Positions 43,832 to 52,173 of a stretch of DNA of 64,000 bases are shown here, in pieces. Positions within the stretch are counted from its first letter, which is position 1. Every line of letters starts with the position of its first letter. The DNA comes from Streptomyces jeddahensis (GTDB taxonomy: Bacteria; Actinomycetota; Actinomycetes; Streptomycetales; Streptomycetaceae). The translations under genes were made by a program, and so were the position numbers. The notes under the pieces were generated by a model. It was not told the origin of the DNA, did not search any database, and saw only the letters and a program-made list of their open reading frames with translations. Location: assembly GCF_001642995.1 (NCBI RefSeq), contig NZ_LOHS01000092.1:39818-103817 (forward strand), given 5' to 3'.

Positions 43832-44956
43832 CTACGCGTCGAAGACGACCGGGCTGCCTTCCCGGCGGGCCTGGCCCGCGGAGTAGGTCACGGTGTGGAC
43901 CCTCTCCCCCGCGTCGTCGACGAGGGTGATGGTGCCACCGCGGTTGCCGAGCTGGAAGCCGTCGGCGGCGGTGACCGTGACGGTGGCGCCCGGTTCGAGG
44001 CGCTGCGCGGGCAGCGCCACGCGGTGCCCGTTGCGGTCGGCGAGGTACCAGCCACCGAGGTCGACCACGGACGGCGAGTCGTTGACCAGCGTGACGGTCT
44101 CGGTCTCGGGCGCCGGGCCCTCGGGGTTGACCATGGCCGAGCGGATGCGCACGGCGGGGGCGGGGCCTTCGCCCGAGTCGCCGGGCTGCCCCGGGTCGGC
44201 GGGCTGTCCCGGGTCGGCGGGCTGTCCCGGGTCGGCGGGCTGTCCCGGGTCGGCGGGGCCGCTGGGGTCCGCCGGGTCGCTCGGCTGGTCGCCCGGCTCC
44301 TCGGCGTGTCCCGTGGAGTCGTCGGTGGTCCAGGACTGCGACTGGAAGGCGAGGAAGACGGCGATCCACTGGTCGTCGCCGGGCAGGTGGATCAGCAGGC
44401 CGCCGTCCTGCCAGACCCCGTCCTGGTCCTCGAAGCGCTTGCTGTTGCCCTGGTTCATGTGGACGTCGTGGACGCCGTTGCCGGGCTCGAAGCCGAAGAT
44501 CTTGTCCGGCGTGTCCTCCTCGGGGCCCCAGCGCTCGCCGAACACGTAGACGGCGGCGGAGTCGTCCTCGATGGCGCGCCTGACATGCTCCTCGAGCACA
44601 TCGGCCAGATCGTTGTCCGCGCCGGGCCTGTCCGCCGGAAGCTTCCTCATGTGCTCGCGGTCGAGCAGTTCACCGCGTACGTAGTCGAGGGCGGCCCCGC
44701 CCTCACGCGAGGGCAGGTCCGTCCAGCCGCTGCCGGCGGCCGGGAGCTTCCCGGTCACGGCGTGGCTGAAGCTCTCGTCGACGAGATACAGCAGCTCCGA
44801 AGGGGCCTGTTGCGACTTGACGTTGACAGCGGCGCGGTAGTGGGTGCCCGCGTCGTCGACGAGGTGTATCTGGAAATGGGGGGTGTCGTCGGCGACGCCC
44901 TCGCGACGTCGGTCGACGGCACGGGCGGCGAGCACGCCGTAGCTCTTCAGCGGCAT
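43832..44956 (-). CDS. DUF2278-family protein with C-terminal lamin-tail domain
   Basis: 374 residues from an ATG at 44956. The DUF2278 part (about 1-215) begins MPLKSYGVLAARAVDRRREG and contains YYRAAVNVKS-like and VYVFGERWGPE segments with HDVHMNQGNS. A Pro/Asp/Gly linker (about 230-265) has four PADPGQ-like repeats. A lamin-tail (LTD) beta-sandwich follows (VDLGGWYLADRNGHRVALPA to VHTVTYSAGQA). No signal peptide. Functions of both domains are poorly known; the LTD suggests binding to DNA, membrane or other proteins. Alone in its unit. Confidence 0.85.
   Translation of the reverse strand: MPLKSYGVLAARAVDRRREGVADDTPHFQIHLVDDAGTHYRAAVNVKSQQAPSELLYLVDESFSHAVTGKLPAAGSGWTDLPSREGGAALDYVRGELLDREHMRKLPADRPGADNDLADVLEEHVRRAIEDDSAAVYVFGERWGPEEDTPDKIFGFEPGNGVHDVHMNQGNSKRFEDQDGVWQDGGLLIHLPGDDQWIAVFLAFQSQSWTTDDSTGHAEEPGDQPSDPADPSGPADPGQPADPGQPADPGQPADPGQPGDSGEGPAPAVRIRSAMVNPEGPAPETETVTLVNDSPSVVDLGGWYLADRNGHRVALPAQRLEPGATVTVTAADGFQLGNRGGTITLVDDAGERVHTVTYSAGQARREGSPVVFDA
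44175..44258 (-). repeat. 18-base tandem repeats coding the PADPGQ linker
   Basis: GGGTCGGCGGGCTGTCCC occurs three times in a row (44193-44210, 44211-44228, 44229-44246) with a diverged copy before (44175-44192) and a partial one after. The copies are identical, which points to recent expansion. Confidence 0.9.
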
Positions 44957-45151
44957 GTGGTGTTCTTCCTCCAGCGTTGGGGCAAAAGTTGCCCGTCTGG
45001 AGTACATCGGTGAGCGTGCCGCGCACCCCAGTTGACACGCTGTCGATCCGGTGAACACCACATGCACCTTTTGAGGACGGCCTGTCAGTGCGCGGCGGGG
45101 TGGCCTTCGGCTCGAACTACCCGTCCCCGTACGGCATCAGGACCGCCCAGG

Positions 45152-46117
45152 TCAGCGCACCCTTCCGCGCGGTTTCAGCGGCACCGTCGGCAGCGCGGGA
45201 GCGGGCAGCCGACCCCCGTCGTACCCCTTCACCTCGCCGAAGCGCATGCCGCTCATCCAGTCCTCGCGGGCCTGCTCGATCTCCTCCTGCGTGCGCCCGA
45301 TGAAGTTCCACCACATGATGAGTTCTTCCTCGAACGGCTCGCCGCCCAGCAGCATCAGGCCCGCGTCCGACTCGGCGCGCAGCGGCAGTTCGGAGCGGCC
45401 GCAGCCGAGGTACAGCATCGAGCCGGGCAGGACGGGCACGCCGTCGACATGGGCCTCGCCGGACATGGACAGCACGGCGTACTCGAAGTCGGGCTCCAAG
45501 GGGAGGCGTACGTCGGTGCCGCTCGTGAGAGCGAGGTCGGCGCCGACGATCGGGGTGTAGGTGGAGCCCGGTGAGGTGGCGCCGTCGAGGGAGCCGAGGA
45601 TGAGCGTGGCGGTGAGGCCGGGGGCCGTGACGGCGGGCAACTCCGGGTGGTACTCGAACCGCGGGGCGATGTGCCGGTGGGTGTCGGGGAGGGCCACCCA
45701 CAGCTGGGCTCCATGCAGGAACCGCGGGTGCTGCCGGGGGCTCTCCTCGGAGTGGCTGATGGCCTGGCCGGAGGTCATCAGGCCCAGCTCGCGCGGGCGG
45801 ATCGTCTGGAGGCTGCCGGTCGAGTCGCGGTGCAGGACCTCGCCCTCGTGCAGCCAGCTGACCGTCTGCAGGCCCATGTGCGGGTGCGGCGGGACCTGCA
45901 TGCCCGGCTCGTCGGCGATGTCGTCGGGACCGTAGTGGTCGACGAAGGCCCAGGCGCCGACCATACGGCGGCCGAGGTTGGGCAGCAGGCGGCGGACCTC
46001 GGTGGATTCACCCAGCGTGACCCGCCGGGGGCTGAGGAGTTCGCGCACCGGCTCGGCGACGACGAACCCTCGGCCACCGCACAGGGCGGGAACTGCCTCG
46101 CGGTCGAGATTGCTCAT
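45152..46117 (-). CDS. Pirin-family protein (bicupin)
   Basis: 321 residues from an ATG at 46117. The metal-binding cupin signature VPPHPHMGLQTVSWLHEGEV sits near residues 72-91, followed by HRDSTGSLQTIRPRELGLMT and SGQAISHSEES; the pirin C-terminal cupin ends before MWWNFIGRTQEEIEQAREDW. Pirins bind Fe and some act as quercetinase-like dioxygenases or transcription cofactors. The role here is unknown. Confidence 0.9.
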   Translation of the reverse strand: MSNLDREAVPALCGGRGFVVAEPVRELLSPRRVTLGESTEVRRLLPNLGRRMVGAWAFVDHYGPDDIADEPGMQVPPHPHMGLQTVSWLHEGEVLHRDSTGSLQTIRPRELGLMTSGQAISHSEESPRQHPRFLHGAQLWVALPDTHRHIAPRFEYHPELPAVTAPGLTATLILGSLDGATSPGSTYTPIVGADLALTSGTDVRLPLEPDFEYAVLSMSGEAHVDGVPVLPGSMLYLGCGRSELPLRAESDAGLMLLGGEPFEEELIMWWNFIGRTQEEIEQAREDWMSGMRFGEVKGYDGGRLPAPALPTVPLKPRGRVR

Positions 46118-46240
46118 GGGGCCCAACCTAGACCTGCAAGGCGTCCGCGTCAGCGCGTATCGGTCGGTATCAGTCCGCACCGGTAGTGGAATTTTTAACC
46201 ATCAGGGGTGGTTACGGGCGGTCGAGGAGGTCAAGTCGAC

Positions 46241-46666
46241 ATGGAGTACATGCGCGGCACGGAGTACGTGGGCGGCATCGAGAGCGAGTACGTGGGCGGT
46301 ATCGAGAGCGTGGGCCACAGGGAGTACTACGGGCACGGGACGGCTGCGGAGCGCTGGGAGCGCGCGCAGATGTTCTTCGACGCCAAGGAGTACGCGGCGG
46401 CCGCGCGGATTCTCGACGGCCTGGTCGCCGAGGTCCCGGAGCAGGTCGCGCCGCGACTGCTGCTGGCACGCGCGTACTACCACTCGGCCCAGCTGCGCCG
46501 CGCCGAGACGGAACTGCGCGCGGTCCTGGAGCGCGACCCGGTCGAGACCTACGCCCGGCTGATGCTCGGCCGCACCCTCCAGCGCCAGGGTCGCGACGCG
46601 GATGCGGCGCCGCACCTGCGGATGGCGGCGGCGCTGTCGGGGGACTTCGGGGCCGGCGAAGCGTAG
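46241..46666 (+). CDS. Small tetratricopeptide-repeat protein
   Basis: 141 residues from an ATG at 46241 behind GGAGG; the frame is open from 46208. The N-terminus carries a Tyr/Gly-rich repeat (EYVGGIES twice in a row, then VGHREY). Two to three TPR units follow (AAERWERAQMFFDAKEYAAA, APRLLLARAYYHSAQLRRAE, TYARLMLGRTLQRQGRDADA), a scaffold for protein contacts. Partner unknown. Ends before a strong terminator. Confidence 0.82.
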   Translation: MEYMRGTEYVGGIESEYVGGIESVGHREYYGHGTAAERWERAQMFFDAKEYAAAARILDGLVAEVPEQVAPRLLLARAYYHSAQLRRAETELRAVLERDPVETYARLMLGRTLQRQGRDADAAPHLRMAAALSGDFGAGEA

Positions 46667-46671
46667 CCACG

Positions 46672-46709
46672 GCCGGCAAAGGCGGTTGCCGACAACCGCC
46701 TTTGCCGGC
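46672..46709. terminator. Bidirectional hairpin terminator
   Basis: A perfect 17-base-pair stem, GCCGGCAAAGGCGGTTG (46672-46688) and CAACCGCCTTTGCCGGC (46693-46709), with a 4-base loop, between convergent genes. Confidence 0.9.
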
Positions 46710-46739
46710 AGCGCAGAGCCGCAGCCGTTGCAGCTACGG

Positions 46740-48167
46740 CTACGCGTCCCGGTACGCCTCCAGCAGCCGCAGCCATACCTCGCTGATCGTCGGATACGAG
46801 GGGACAGCGTGCCACAGACGGTCGATCGGGACCTCGCCGGCGACCGCGATGGTCGCCGAGTGGATGAGTTCGCCGACGCCCGGACCCACGAACGTGGCGC
46901 CGAGCAGCACCTCCCGCTCCAGGTCGACGACCATGCGGGCGCGGCCGCGGTAGCCGTCGACGTAGAGACCGGCGCCCGCCACGGCGGACAGGTCCTGGTC
47001 GACCGCGCGTACGCGGTGGCCCGCGCGTTCGGCCTCGGCGAGGCTGAGGCCGACCGCGGCGGCCTCCGGGTCGGTGAAGACGACCTGCGGTACGGCGGCG
47101 TGGTCGGCGGTGGCCGCGTGGGCGCCCCAGCGGTCCGTCTCGAGCAGCGGCACGCGCTGCGCCCGGGCGGCGATCGCTGCGCCCGCGATGCGCGCCTGGT
47201 ACTTGCCCTGGTGGGTGAGCAGGGCACGGTGGTTGACGTCCCCGACCCCGTACAGCCAGGAGCTGTCCTCGACGCGGCAGCTGTCGTCGACGGTCAGCCA
47301 CGATCCGGGCTCCAGGCCGACGGTCTCAAGGCCCAGGTCGTCGGTGCGCGGGGCACGGCCGGTGGCGAAGAGGATCTCGTCGGCCTCGATGCGGTCGCCG
47401 CCGGACACCTCGACGGTGAGCGTGGTCCCGTCACGGGACACCGAGGTCACGGATGTGCCGGTCCGTACGTCGGCGCCGGCTTCCTTGAGCGCCTCCGCGA
47501 CGAGCTCACCGGCGAAGGGCTCCATGCGCGGCAGCAGTCCCCCGCCGCGTACGAGCACCGTGACCTGGGAGCCGAGCGCCTGCCAGGCCGTGGCCATCTC
47601 GGCGCCGACGACTCCGCCGCCGACCACGACGAGGCGGCCCGGCACATGGTCCGCGCTGGTGGCCTCGCGGCTCGTCCAGGGGCGGACCGTGTCGAGACCG
47701 GGCAGGTCGGGGAAGACCGCGCGGCTGCCGGTGCAGACCGCCACGGCATGCCGGGCGGTAAGCAGGTGCTCCGTGCCGTCGGGTGCGGTGACGGCGACGC
47801 GCCGGGGGCCGTCGAGGCGGCCTCGGCCGCGGTAGAGCCGGGCTCCGATGGAGTCCAGCCAGGCGACCTGTCCGTCGTCCTTCCAGTGGGAGGTGTAGTA
47901 GTCGCGGTGCGCGAGCACGGCGGGCGCGTCGAGGGGACCCTGCACGGCACCTCGCAGTCCCGGCGTGCGCCGGGCGTCCGCGCGGGCGATGACCGGCCGC
48001 AGCAGCGCCTTGCTGGGCATGCACGCCCAGTACGAGCACTCGCCGCCGACCAGCTCGCTCTCCACGACCGCGGTGCTGAGCCCCGCCGCGCGCGTTCTGT
48101 CCGCGACGTTCTCCCCCGTCGGTCCCGCGCCCAGCACGATGACGTCGTACGCGATGGCTTCGGTCAT
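46740..48167 (-). CDS. Flavin-dependent disulfide-reductase-like oxidoreductase (LpdA/quinone-reductase subgroup)
   Basis: 475 residues from an ATG at 48167. FAD motif VIVLGAGPTGENVADRTRAAG, the Cys pair GGECSYWACMPSKAL (CxxxxC, as in the family), NAD(P) motif VVVGGGVVGAEMATAWQ and second FAD motif WLYGVGDVNHRALLTHQGKY. The His of the catalytic His-Glu dyad (normally HPTxSE) is Tyr here (SYPTISE), so classical dihydrolipoamide or mercuric reductase activity is unlikely; some actinobacterial relatives are NAD(P)H-quinone reductases. Divergent from a thioredoxin gene. Confidence 0.85.
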   Translation of the reverse strand: MTEAIAYDVIVLGAGPTGENVADRTRAAGLSTAVVESELVGGECSYWACMPSKALLRPVIARADARRTPGLRGAVQGPLDAPAVLAHRDYYTSHWKDDGQVAWLDSIGARLYRGRGRLDGPRRVAVTAPDGTEHLLTARHAVAVCTGSRAVFPDLPGLDTVRPWTSREATSADHVPGRLVVVGGGVVGAEMATAWQALGSQVTVLVRGGGLLPRMEPFAGELVAEALKEAGADVRTGTSVTSVSRDGTTLTVEVSGGDRIEADEILFATGRAPRTDDLGLETVGLEPGSWLTVDDSCRVEDSSWLYGVGDVNHRALLTHQGKYQARIAGAAIAARAQRVPLLETDRWGAHAATADHAAVPQVVFTDPEAAAVGLSLAEAERAGHRVRAVDQDLSAVAGAGLYVDGYRGRARMVVDLEREVLLGATFVGPGVGELIHSATIAVAGEVPIDRLWHAVPSYPTISEVWLRLLEAYRDA

Positions 48168-48298
48168 ACGGGCCAGTCTGGTGCCAGGTGTGCCGTGGGG
48201 CCACACGGGTACGTGCGCGGAATACGCCCGGAATAGGCCGTGCACGCCTCCGGTTGTGCACAGCGGCTTCGCCACCGACCAGGAAGAGGGAACATCCC

Positions 48299-48685
48299 AT
48301 GAGCAGCACCGTGGAGCTGACGAAGGACAACTTCGACCAGATGGTCACGGACAACGAGTTCGTCCTGATCGACTTCTGGGCGGAGTGGTGCGGGCCGTGC
48401 CGGCAGTTCGCGCCGGTCTACGAGAAGGCCGCGGAGACCAACCCCGACCTGGTGTTCGGCAAGGTCGACACGGAGGCGCAGCCCGAGCTGGCCGCCGCCT
48501 TCGGCATCCAGTCCATCCCGACGCTCATGATCGTCCGGGATCAGGTCGCGGTGTTCGCCCAGCCCGGGGCGCTGCCCGAGGCCGCCCTGGACGACGTCAT
48601 CGGGCAGGCCCGCCGCCTTGACATGGATGCGGTCCGCAAGTCGATCACCGAGGCGGAGCAGCAGGCGGAAGGGCAGCAGGGCTGA
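48299..48685 (+). CDS. trxA: Thioredoxin
   Basis: 128 residues from an ATG at 48299. Active site WAEWCGPCRQF with the standard CGPC near residues 31-34 and the cis-Pro in SIPTLMIV. The C-terminal extension of about 20 residues is acidic and Gln-rich (EAEQQAEGQQG). Reduces protein disulfides in the cytoplasm. It faces the flavoprotein gene across 131 bases, so the pair may share control, but the flavoprotein is not a thioredoxin reductase by motif. Confidence 0.92.
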   Translation: MSSTVELTKDNFDQMVTDNEFVLIDFWAEWCGPCRQFAPVYEKAAETNPDLVFGKVDTEAQPELAAAFGIQSIPTLMIVRDQVAVFAQPGALPEAALDDVIGQARRLDMDAVRKSITEAEQQAEGQQG

Positions 48686-48733
48686 GCGACCGCGCCCAGC
48701 CCCGCGCCTCCGTACGCCCCGCAGCGCCGGCCG

Positions 48734-50170
48734 TCAGAACGGGTAGCCCGCCACGTCCCCGCGCACCGTCGTCCAGCGCACCTCGGTGAAGGCCTCCAGG
48801 TTGGCCTCGCCGCCGAAGCGGGCACCGGTGCCGGAGGCCGCGATGCCGCCGAAGGGCGCCACCGCCTCGTCGTTGACGGTCTGGTCGTTGATGTGGGCGA
48901 TACCGGTCGGGATGCGCTCGGCGAGGTCGAGGCCGCGCGCGGTGTCGCGGGTGACGATGCCGAGCGACAGGCCGTACGGGCCGGCGGAGGCGAGCGCCGC
49001 CGCCTCGTCGGCCGTGGTGAAGGACCGCACGGGCGCGACCGGGCCGAAGACCTCCTCCGCGTAGGCGGGCGTGTCGTCGTCGACTCCGGCGAGGACCGTG
49101 GGCCGGTAGAAGAGCTCCTGGTGCGTGCCGCCCGCGGCGACCTTGGCGCCGCGCGCGGCGCTGGCCTCCACCAGGCCGTGGATCTTGGCGAGCTGGTTCT
49201 GGTCGATGATCGGGCCGAGGTGGACCTGCTCGCGGTGGGGGTCGCCGACGGCGAGTGAGTCGGCCTTGGCGGCGAGCCGCTCCACGTACTCCTCGTACAG
49301 CGAGGCGTGCACGAGGTGGCGGCCCGTCGTCATGCAGATCTGGCCCTGGTGGAAGAAGGAGCCCCAGGCGGCGGTGGAGATCACCGCGTCGATGTCGGCG
49401 TCCTCGAGGACGACGAGCGCCGAGTTGCCGCCCAGCTCCAGGTGGACGCGCTTGAGGTGGCGTCCCGCGGCCTCGCCGACCGCGCGGCCGGCGGCGGTGG
49501 AGCCGGTGAAGGAGATGACGGGCACGTTCGGGTCGGCGACGAGCGCCTGACCCGCCTCGGGACCGCCGGGCAGGACGTGCAGCAGGTCCTCGGGCAGCCC
49601 GGCCTCGGCGAAGACCGCGGCGAGGGCGAGGCCGCCGCAGACGGCGGTGCGCGGGTCCGGCTTGAGCACGACGGCGTTGCCGAGCGCGAGAGCCGGGGCG
49701 ACCGAGCGGATGGAGAGGATCAGCGGGGCGTTGAACGGCGAGATGACGCCGACGACGCCCGCCGGGACGCGGCGCGTGTACGACAGCCGGGGCGCCTCGG
49801 TGGGCAGCACCTGACCGGTCGGGCGCGAGGCCAGCGCGGCGGCCTCGTAGCACTCCTGGGCCGCGACGTGCAGTTCGAACTCGGCCTTGCCGGGGATCGA
49901 GCCGGACTCGCGCACGATCCACTCGCGCAGCTCGGCGGCGTGTGCGGCGAACAGGTCACCGGCGCGGCGCAGCACCGCGGCGCGTTCGAAGTGCGGGGTG
50001 CGGGCCCACGCGGTCTGGGCGGCACGCGCGTTCACCGCGGCCGCCGTGACGTCCTCGGCGGTGGCGAGCGTGACGGAGGCCAGGGTGTCGCCCGTCGCGG
50101 GCTCGGTGACGGCGTACTCACCTCCCGACAGTGCCCGGGACTGCCAGGTCTTCGGGTCGAGCAGGGGCAT
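48734..50170 (-). CDS. Aldehyde dehydrogenase, benzaldehyde/vanillin-dehydrogenase-like
   Basis: 478 residues. Active-site Glu in LELGGNSALVVLEDADI and Cys in FFHQGQICMTTGR; the NAD site includes GVISPFNAPLILSIRSVAPA and SFTGSTAAGRAVGEAAG, and the C-terminal motif is APFGGIAASGTGARFGGE. Oxidises an aldehyde, perhaps aromatic, to the acid with NAD(P). ATG at 50170. Upstream lies an inverted repeat at 50328-50341. Confidence 0.9.
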   Translation of the reverse strand: MPLLDPKTWQSRALSGGEYAVTEPATGDTLASVTLATAEDVTAAAVNARAAQTAWARTPHFERAAVLRRAGDLFAAHAAELREWIVRESGSIPGKAEFELHVAAQECYEAAALASRPTGQVLPTEAPRLSYTRRVPAGVVGVISPFNAPLILSIRSVAPALALGNAVVLKPDPRTAVCGGLALAAVFAEAGLPEDLLHVLPGGPEAGQALVADPNVPVISFTGSTAAGRAVGEAAGRHLKRVHLELGGNSALVVLEDADIDAVISTAAWGSFFHQGQICMTTGRHLVHASLYEEYVERLAAKADSLAVGDPHREQVHLGPIIDQNQLAKIHGLVEASAARGAKVAAGGTHQELFYRPTVLAGVDDDTPAYAEEVFGPVAPVRSFTTADEAAALASAGPYGLSLGIVTRDTARGLDLAERIPTGIAHINDQTVNDEAVAPFGGIAASGTGARFGGEANLEAFTEVRWTTVRGDVAGYPF

Positions 50171-50327
50171 GACGGCTCTCCGATCGGTCAGTTCGTCGAG
50201 GGAGGTCCCGTTCGCACATCGAGGGGAAGTCCCGTGTGGCCAGGGGCCGGTTCGGCGGTTGCGGGGCGGGATGCCGCGATGCGCCGCAGGCGCGCACGGT
50301 ACGCGGTGCTCTCAGGCATCCCCCCTG

Positions 50328-50341
50328 GTTGAGCACTCAAC
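50328..50341. promoter_or_regulatory. Inverted repeat upstream of the aldehyde dehydrogenase
   Basis: GTTGAG (50328-50333), CA, CTCAAC (50336-50341): two perfect 6-base arms, 158 bases before the start codon. It could bind a TetR- or MarR-type dimer; no such gene is adjacent. Confidence 0.4.
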
Positions 50342-50371
50342 ATGTTAGTCATCCCGTTCGAAAATGGTGTC

Positions 50372-50393
50372 GCCGGCGGCACTCTCCGCCGGC
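50372..50393 (-). terminator. Probable terminator of the LacI gene
   Basis: GCCGGCGG (50372-50379) and CCGCCGGC (50386-50393) form a perfect 8-base-pair stem with a 6-base loop, about 100 bases beyond the LacI stop codon. Confidence 0.5.
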
Positions 50394-50496
50394 ATAAGTT
50401 GCGGTGATGCTCGATGAGTTCCGGCGAACCGGACGATCATGCTCATACGTGCGGCGCACCACGGCCTCCGGCCGCATCATGGCGCCCGGTGCGCGC

Positions 50497-51762
50497 TCAC
50501 GTCGATTCGCGAGGGACGGGGGTCACGCCGAGCACCTTGTGGACCTCGGGCGGCGCGCCGGGGTCGCGGACGGCGCGGTCGACGATCTCCGCCAGCTCTC
50601 GTCCGGAGGGCAGCTCGATCCGTACGGTGCTCAGCCGGGGCCGCAGCAGCCTGCCGAGCATGAGGTCGTCGGCGCCCATCACGGCGGTCTCGTCCGGTAC
50701 GCCGATCCCCTCGTCCTGCAGGGCACGCATCAGCAGCATCGCGTACTCGTCGTTGTACGCGAACACGCCATCGAGGGCGAGCCGCCGCCAGCGCCCGGCG
50801 AGCCGGGCGGCCGATCCCTCGTCGTAGGCGAGCGGCACCTCGGTGATCTCGGCGCCCGTGCCCTGTGCGGCACGGCGTACGCCTTCCAGACGGGGCAGCG
50901 AGTAGGCCTCCAGGCCCGGTTCCTCGGGGACGACGACGCCGATGCGGCGACGGCCGCGTGCGAGGAGGTGGTCGCCCGCGCAGCGGCCCACCGCGCGCTG
51001 GTCCATGAGGACCGCGTGGGCACCCTCGGTGCGCTCCTGGCCCAGGGTGATGACGGCTCGCACACCGGAGCGCTTCAGGACGTCGACGCCCCGCGCGCCG
51101 AGGCGCGCGCTGAACGTGCTGTACGTCAGGACGGCGGCCGGCCGCAGCTCCGCCCAGGCCCGGGCGGCCTGGTCGCCGCTCTGACCGGCGCTGCCGAACT
51201 GCACGACGGTGTAGTCGAGACGGCTGAGCGCCCAGTGGAGTTCGTTGAACAACCCGCTGTACAGCGGGCTGGCGACCACCTCCGGGGCCGGCATCAGCAC
51301 CATGCGGGTGTGCCCGGCCCGCAGACTGCGGGCCGCCGCGTGCGGCACGTAGCCGAGCTCCCTGGCCGCCTCGCGGACCCGGCGCCGGGTGGGTTCACTG
51401 ATCCGCACCGAGCTGGTGTTGTTCAGTACGTAGGAGACGGTGGCCCGCGAGACTCCGGCGAGCCGCGCCACGTCGGCACTCGTGGGGACGGACCGCTCCA
51501 CGGCCTTACGGGGAGTGGTTCGCCGCGGGGGCTGTGGCACTTCGGGGCCGTGTGGTGCTTCCTCGGGCTTCCGGCGCCCCACCGGGTACGGTGTCGCCTC
51601 CTCCGTCGGGCGCCGCCGCGCGGGCCTCCGTACGGAATCGGGTGATGCCGCGTGGTCATCCGGCGTCGCGCCGAATGACTGCTGTGGCATGGACTGCTGC
51701 TTCGGTATCTGCACGTTCCCGCCCGGAGTTCTCGGTCCAGGTCTGCCGATGACGGATGGCAT
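50497..51762 (-). CDS. LacI-family regulator with a long disordered N-terminal lead
   Basis: 421 residues from 51762; alternative starts at 51714 (GTG) and 51690 (ATG) shorten it. About 90 Pro/Arg/Ser-rich residues precede the helix-turn-helix (TSADVARLAGVSRATVSYVL, then NNTSSVRISEPTRRRVREAA), unlike the usual LacI layout in which it starts near residue 5. The sensor domain runs to ELPSGRELAEIVDRAVRDPG. The target and ligand are unknown; it is transcribed toward, but separately from, the aldehyde dehydrogenase. Confidence 0.83.
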   Translation of the reverse strand: MPSVIGRPGPRTPGGNVQIPKQQSMPQQSFGATPDDHAASPDSVRRPARRRPTEEATPYPVGRRKPEEAPHGPEVPQPPRRTTPRKAVERSVPTSADVARLAGVSRATVSYVLNNTSSVRISEPTRRRVREAARELGYVPHAAARSLRAGHTRMVLMPAPEVVASPLYSGLFNELHWALSRLDYTVVQFGSAGQSGDQAARAWAELRPAAVLTYSTFSARLGARGVDVLKRSGVRAVITLGQERTEGAHAVLMDQRAVGRCAGDHLLARGRRRIGVVVPEEPGLEAYSLPRLEGVRRAAQGTGAEITEVPLAYDEGSAARLAGRWRRLALDGVFAYNDEYAMLLMRALQDEGIGVPDETAVMGADDLMLGRLLRPRLSTVRIELPSGRELAEIVDRAVRDPGAPPEVHKVLGVTPVPREST

Positions 51763-51897
51763 CTTTGCATGCCGGAAGCCGGGTGGCGCGCCGAAGCCAG
51801 GCTCCGTCCGGGAAGCAACCGGGAACCGCTGTACTCCACGCCACCTCGCGGGAGTTCACGCCGCCCTGGGCACCTTAGGGCCCGGTCACCGTACGCT

Positions 51898-52122
51898 GTG
51901 ACCGTGGACGAGGCGTCGATGGTCGGGCTGATGGGGCGGGTCACCGGCACGGTAGGGCCCGGGCTGGTCGGCGAGGTGATCGTCCGTGTCCGTGGTGGCG
52001 CCGAGCACTTCCTCGCCTATCCTGCCTCGGCCGAGGACCGGATCGAGACGGGCACGGTGGTGATGATCGTGGAGTACCTGCCTCCGCGCACCGTGTACGT
52101 GACGGCCGCCTACGACGGTTGA
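51898..52122 (+). CDS. Small NfeD-C-terminal-like (OB-fold) protein preceding the SPFH gene
   Basis: 74 residues from a GTG at 51898 (a GTG at 51904 is also possible). GLMGRVTGTVGPGLVGEVIV and ETGTVVMIVEYLPPRTVYVT are like the OB-fold tail of NfeD proteins, which accompany flotillins. It has no membrane segment. The SPFH gene starts 51 bases later, supporting a functional pair. Family call by eye only. Confidence 0.72.
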   Translation: MTVDEASMVGLMGRVTGTVGPGLVGEVIVRVRGGAEHFLAYPASAEDRIETGTVVMIVEYLPPRTVYVTAAYDG

Positions 52123-52173
52123 CGACGGCCGGGTTCCTCGCGACGACCGCTCGTACCAAGGAGACCGCCCTTT

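Larger units (their letters stand above)
50171..50496. other. Intergenic region between aldehyde dehydrogenase and LacI gene
   Basis: 326 bases. It contains the inverted repeat GTTGAG-CA-CTCAAC (50328-50341), a possible operator for the dehydrogenase, and a hairpin (50372-50393) that may end the LacI transcript. No gene is supported here. Confidence 0.5.

Noticed and set aside
50497..51762. The aldehyde dehydrogenase and LacI gene as one operon
   Set aside because: They share a strand, but a 326-base gap with a hairpin and an inverted repeat lies between them, so separate transcription is more likely.
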